This document shows positions 60,617-64,000 of a DNA stretch of 64,000 nucleotides, one piece after another. Location: contig JACKEB010000014.1 in assembly GCA_020633205.1 (NCBI GenBank), forward strand, positions 372,001 to 436,000, in the 5' to 3' direction. The notes beneath the pieces were generated by a model, which was given only the letters and a program-made list of their open reading frames with translations, made no database searches and was not told the origin of the DNA. How positions within the stretch are numbered: the first letter of the stretch is position 1; every line of letters begins with the position of its first letter. The position numbers were made by a program, and so were the translations under genes. Source of the DNA: Polyangiaceae bacterium (GTDB lineage Bacteria; Myxococcota_A; Polyangia; Polyangiales; Polyangiaceae).

Positions 60617-61126
60617 GTGAACCTCCAGTCTCTTTGCAGCGTGGGCCTGAAGTCCTTCGCCGGCCTGATGCTCCTGGGCGCGCTCAGCGCGCAGGCAGCC
60701 TGCATGCAGCCGCCTTCGCGTACGGCCCGTCTAACCGAAGCAGCACGCGAGATGAACCTCGCGACGCGCTTTGGTCGCATGGACTTGGCAGCGGAGCACG
60801 CAGCGACTGGGGCGCGCGATCACTTTCTGAAGCGCCGCTTGCAGTGGGGTAGCGACATCCGCGTGGTTGATGTCGAGCTCAGCGGGCTCAGCCTGAAAGA
60901 CGACAGCAACGCGGTTGTGCAGGTCGACGTGGCGTGGACTCGCATGGATGAGGGGCAGCTACGCACGACTCGTGTCGGCCAGCAGTGGCAGGATCGGGAA
61001 GGCGCGTGGCGCTTGGTGCGCGAGAAGCGCATCGCGGGAGACTTTGGCTTGTTCGGTGAGCCAGTGGAGGACGTCGACACCAAGCCTCACGGGGACGTGC
61101 ACTTCCCGACCAAGGTGATTCGCTAG
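60617..61126 (+). CDS. Putative lipoprotein
   Basis: A 169-residue exported protein with a GTG start, a signal peptide and AQAACMQPP (lipobox-like QAAC). The mature part is a small alpha/beta domain of NTF2-like character (AAREMNLATRFGRMDLAAEH, VVQVDVAWTRMDEGQLRTT, GAWRLVREKRIAGDFGLFGE), which in bacteria often binds small ligands or acts as a structural module. Function is unknown. Ends at a shared terminator with the convergent gene at 61243. Confidence 0.75.
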   Translation: MNLQSLCSVGLKSFAGLMLLGALSAQAACMQPPSRTARLTEAAREMNLATRFGRMDLAAEHAATGARDHFLKRRLQWGSDIRVVDVELSGLSLKDDSNAVVQVDVAWTRMDEGQLRTTRVGQQWQDREGAWRLVREKRIAGDFGLFGEPVEDVDTKPHGDVHFPTKVIR

Positions 61127-61180
61127 CGACGCAGTTCCCTGCGGTAATACTAGGCGACGAGTCTTTGCATCGAAACGACA

Positions 61181-61211
61181 CTGGCCGCCGAAGCATCGCT
61201 CCGGCGGCCAG
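61181..61211. terminator. Bidirectional terminator
   Basis: CTGGCCGCCG / CGGCGGCCAG, a perfect 10-bp stem with an 11-base loop, lies between two convergent genes. The plus-strand flank is ATTCGATTT. Confidence 0.7.
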
Positions 61212-61242
61212 ATTCGATTTGTGCGTCAGCCGGGGCTGACCG

Positions 61243-61941
61243 CTACTTCTTTTCCTTGTCCTTCAGCCAGTGCGGCTTGCCGCGGTAGCGCACGACGGCG
61301 TCCTTGAAGGTGCCCCACAGCCCCGAGTTCTTGAAGCTGCCGGCGCCCTTGTAGGCCACGTACACCTTGCCTGAAGCCGTGCCTGCCACCTGGGTCATCG
61401 AACCCTTCTCGTCGTAGGGCTTCGCGTCCCACTCCGTGAATTCGATGTAGTACGCGTTGGTTGCGTTCCAGCTGGTGAGGCCATCGCGGTCGGGGTTCTT
61501 GATTTGGAAGAAGCCATCCCCGTACTTCATCTCCTTCTTGAGCTTGGCACCCTTCTTTGGTTCCTCGGGGAGATTCACCTTGATGAACTGCGAGCCGGAC
61601 ACGAAGCTCGTCGGGTTTTCGAGCTTCTTTTCGTAGAAGCTGATCTCCCATCCTTGCTTGTAGCCTGGCTCGATCACCACGCTCTGGGCCTCCCAGCGGC
61701 GCCCGTTGGCGTCACCATTCAGCGCCTCGTCGGGGATATCTCCCGGGGCGGGAGCCTCAGCCCACTTGTAGGTAACGGGACCGGTTGGCGCCTCTTCGAC
61801 TTTGGGTGCGGCACTTGGCGCCGCTGCCGACGCGGCAGCGGGGACGGCGGAAGCGCTCCCTCCGGCCGCTGGCGCCTCTTCCTTGGAGCAAGCCGCGAGC
61901 GAGATCGCCAGCAGACCAATCGTTACGAACTTTGATTTCAT
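61243..61941 (-). CDS. Lipoprotein with Ala/Pro/Ser tether
   Basis: A 232-residue lipoprotein (lipobox SLAAC) with an Ala/Ser/Pro linker followed by a Lys/Gly/Trp-rich beta domain (WEAQSVVIEPGYKQGWEISFYE, YYIEFTEWDAKPYDEKGSM) and a basic C-terminus. GGAGAA upstream supports ATG 61941 over a GTG three bases earlier. It follows the VOC-family gene at 61952 by 10 bases and is co-transcribed with it. Unknown function. Confidence 0.78.
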   Translation of the reverse strand: MKSKFVTIGLLAISLAACSKEEAPAAGGSASAVPAAASAAAPSAAPKVEEAPTGPVTYKWAEAPAPGDIPDEALNGDANGRRWEAQSVVIEPGYKQGWEISFYEKKLENPTSFVSGSQFIKVNLPEEPKKGAKLKKEMKYGDGFFQIKNPDRDGLTSWNATNAYYIEFTEWDAKPYDEKGSMTQVAGTASGKVYVAYKGAGSFKNSGLWGTFKDAVVRYRGKPHWLKDKEKK

Positions 61942-61951
61942 CACTTCTCCT

Positions 61952-62722
61952 TCAGCTCATGGCCCACTCAGCGAGCCCAAACATCGAACCATCGGTGGAC
62001 ATACACACGGCGAGCTTGCCTACCGTTGGTACCTCAAAGGGACCTTGGAACACCGCACCGCCGAGCTCCTTGATGGTGGCGACGCTCTTCTCGATGTCTG
62101 CGGTCGTGAAATAGAGGAACCAGGAGGAAACAGGCATCCCGTCGGGGCGCTTCATCATGCCGCCGTTGTCACCGCCCTCTTCCCCTGTGCCGAACAGGAA
62201 GTACTCCATCTCCGTCATCGGTCCCTTGCGCCACTTCCAGCCAACGACCTCGGAGTAGAACGTCTGCGCCTTCGCCGTATCGGTGACCAAGAGTTCGTTC
62301 CAACCGACCATGCCTGGTGTGCTCATGGCTGGCACTTCAGGCACATCGCCCTGGGGCTTGAACAACGAGACGGTGCAGTTCTCGGTGTCCATCATCGCTG
62401 CCATGCGACCCACGGTGGGGATGTCCATGGCGCCCATCGGGAACTGCGCGCCGAGCTTCTTTGCGCGTTCCATGGCAGCGTCGACGTCGTCCACGGTGAC
62501 GTGTCCCATCCAATGCGCAGGCGCTGGGACCTCTTGAGGGAGGGCATTCATTCCGCCAAAGGCCTGCTCACCGATGCAGAGCATCTGGTACTCGGGCATG
62601 TCCGACGGCGCACCATCGGGTTTCCATGAGACAATGTTCCAGCCAAATAGCTTCGTGTAGAAGTCTTTCGCCTTCTCGACGTCCTTGGTGTTGAGATCGT
62701 ACCAAACGAACTTTGCAGTCAT
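61952..62722 (-). CDS. Two-domain VOC-family protein
   Basis: A 256-residue protein with two vicinal-oxygen-chelate (glyoxalase/bleomycin-resistance) domains: FVWYDLNTKDVEKAKDFYTKLFGW and WNELLVTDTAKAQTFYSEVVGW begin them. GAGGAGGG six bases before the ATG supports the start at 62722 rather than the longer frame. Family members bind a divalent metal for isomerase, dioxygenase or resistance functions; the metal-ligand residues here are not clear enough to name the reaction. Operon with the lipoprotein at 61243. Confidence 0.9.
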   Translation of the reverse strand: MTAKFVWYDLNTKDVEKAKDFYTKLFGWNIVSWKPDGAPSDMPEYQMLCIGEQAFGGMNALPQEVPAPAHWMGHVTVDDVDAAMERAKKLGAQFPMGAMDIPTVGRMAAMMDTENCTVSLFKPQGDVPEVPAMSTPGMVGWNELLVTDTAKAQTFYSEVVGWKWRKGPMTEMEYFLFGTGEEGGDNGGMMKRPDGMPVSSWFLYFTTADIEKSVATIKELGGAVFQGPFEVPTVGKLAVCMSTDGSMFGLAEWAMS

Positions 62723-63090
62723 CTTTCCCTCCTCGGTGCCGCGGCCCTTGCCTGAGGTGTCTGAAGTGTTCGTTCCACCCAACGCAAGAGCCGGTCCTGG
62801 CGTATCCCGATCGCGTCGCGAGGGCTAGTCGGTCGGCCACACCAGGAGATTCTGCGGGTGTCAGCGCGCTAGCCCCGTCGCCCCTGACTTCGGCGGCGGA
62901 CTCGAAACGCAGGCCTCGTCGGCTGGCGGGACTGGAAGCGCTTGCCGTTCTTCGCGCAATTCAATCCGCGCGGAATAGAAAGCTGGTGTCCGTGGCGTTG
63001 CGTTTCCACGTGCTTCCACGCTTGAGCTGTCTGAGTGAAACCCTCGTGGGATCGCTACGCGCGGCGGGTCGCATCTGCTACCGTGCGGTT
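62723..63090. other. Divergent promoter region
   Basis: 368 bases between the VOC operon and the SBBP lipoprotein. No gene, repeat or clear operator is seen; it must carry promoters in both directions. Confidence 0.4.
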
Positions 63091-64000
63091 ATGCGATGGA
63101 CCTTGGGGCTGGGATTGGGACTCTTGTGGATTGCTGCGTGTGGTTCCGATGACGGGACGAATGATCGCCAAGGCAACAACGGCGGCTCCAACGGGAGCAG
63201 CGGGGCAACCGGCGGAGGCGGCGCCGGCGGAAGCTCAGGGGCCGCAAGTGTTGGCGGAGGGTCGAGCGGTGGAAGCGGTGCCGGGGGAAGCTCCGGGTCG
63301 AGCGGCAGTGCAGGCAGCAGCGGCAGTGCAGGCAGCAGCGGCAGTGCAGGCAGCAGCGGCAGTGCAGGCAGCAGCGGCAGCGGTGGTGTGGCTGACGCGG
63401 GAACCGACGCGAACGTCGGGGGGGTTGGAGGCGTCGGGGGTGCGGTGGACGGCGGCTGCGAAGTAGTCAGCGTCGGCACGACGAGCAGCTTGTGGACGCA
63501 CACCTTTGGTACGTCAGTGAATGACCGCGCTGCGGACGTCACGACCAATGTTTCCGATGATGTCTTTATCGTGGGCTACACGTCGGGCGCCCTCGGAACC
63601 GCCGATCCACCGGGTGACGATGCGTTCGTCCAGAAGCGCGACTCCTCTGGGAACGTCTTGTGGACCGAGCAGTTTGGTACCTTCGCCTCGGACTACGCCA
63701 GCACGGTGCGGATGGACATCCAGTCCAACATCATCGTTGGGGGGACGACATCCGGCGGTCTGGAAGGCGCGAATCAAGGCGCCTTCGACGGGTTCCTACG
63801 CAAGTTCAAAGATGGCACTACGGGTCCAGAGTTGGTGTGGACGCATCAGTTCGGCACTGACAAGGACGAGTACGTGCACGCGGTGGCGACGGACATTTTG
63901 GACAACGTCGTCATGACGGGGCGCACTCTCGGAGACCTGGCCGGAACCTCCGCTGGTGATGCGGATGTTTACGTGCGGAAATTATTCTCGAACGGCTCAG
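63091..64000 (+). CDS. SBBP-repeat lipoprotein, 3' end beyond window
   Basis: Starts at ATG 63091 with a signal peptide and lipobox (LLWIAAC). A Gly/Ser tether includes four perfect 18-base units. From about residue 125, repeated blades such as WTHTFGTSVNDRAADVTTN, DDVFIVGYTSGALG, DAFVQKRDSSGNVLWTEQFGT and WTHQFGTDKDEYVHAVATD fit SBBP (beta-propeller) repeats, each with W-T-x-x-F-G-T and G-x-T-x-G. The open frame runs to the last base, so the protein is longer than the 303 residues seen. Confidence 0.88.
   Translation, partial: MRWTLGLGLGLLWIAACGSDDGTNDRQGNNGGSNGSSGATGGGGAGGSSGAASVGGGSSGGSGAGGSSGSSGSAGSSGSAGSSGSAGSSGSAGSSGSGGVADAGTDANVGGVGGVGGAVDGGCEVVSVGTTSSLWTHTFGTSVNDRAADVTTNVSDDVFIVGYTSGALGTADPPGDDAFVQKRDSSGNVLWTEQFGTFASDYASTVRMDIQSNIIVGGTTSGGLEGANQGAFDGFLRKFKDGTTGPELVWTHQFGTDKDEYVHAVATDILDNVVMTGRTLGDLAGTSAGDADVYVRKLFSNGS
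63301..63372. repeat. 18-bp tandem repeat, four copies
   Basis: AGCGGCAGTGCAGGCAGC is repeated four times without change, encoding SGSAGS in the tether of the SBBP lipoprotein. Identical units imply recent expansion. Confidence 0.92.

Overview
This 64 kb window is GC-rich chromosomal DNA that looks like a myxobacterium, most likely of the Polyangiales. The clues are many lipoproteins with a glycine/serine/threonine-rich tether right after the lipobox cysteine, MYXO-CTERM-like sorting tails, MopE-type metal-binding and Myxococcus cysteine-rich repeats, a lysine-rich tail on topoisomerase I, and a myxobacterial-style RHS protein. I see no rRNA, tRNA, insertion sequence, prophage or CRISPR array.

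Layout. 1-7.1 kb: the end of an NAD kinase gene, topA, an MFS transporter, a zinc-finger membrane protein and a Kazal-like lipoprotein. 7.2-9.9 kb: an unknown protein and a lamin-tail/Gly-Thr/MYXO-CTERM surface protein. 10.5-13.8 kb: a radical SAM/SPASM enzyme flanked by two proteins that share an odd N-terminus (zinc ribbon, hydrophobic stretch, invariant MTLMACYGAP) plus an outer-membrane barrel protein behind a perfect palindrome. This is my best candidate for an undescribed system. 13.9-17.6 kb: a methyltransferase, a repeat lipoprotein, enolase and a Cys-rich lipoprotein. 17.6-36 kb: a large run of secreted lipoproteins (three von Willebrand A proteins, a PGRS-like protein, two tandem MopE-motif paralogues, propeller-like proteins) and a Uma2 nuclease-like gene.

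36-43.9 kb: an iron/haem locus bounded by Fur boxes. Two identical 19-bp Fur-like sites lie about 6 kb apart. Between them run, on the minus strand, a two-part HmuY-like lipoprotein, a second HmuY-like lipoprotein, a DUF6607-like protein and a TonB-dependent receptor. The outer promoters also face a two-gene unit of small unknown proteins and an HEXXH metalloprotease with a structured leader. Together they suggest release of haem or iron from protein, capture at the surface and import.

43.9-56.7 kb: an RHS protein ending in an HNH-like toxin with no immunity gene behind it, three SAM methyltransferase or unknown pairs, surface proteins, and a PhoH / GAF-HD-GYP pair. 56.7-58.1 kb: a 1.5-kb gene-poor stretch with a 17-bp tandem repeat and a candidate structured small RNA with its own promoter-like and terminator-like signals. 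58.1-64 kb: a penicillin-binding transpeptidase, small basic proteins, lipoproteins, a two-domain VOC protein and the start of an SBBP-repeat lipoprotein cut by the window end.

All functions are read from sequence motifs by eye; no database search was run.
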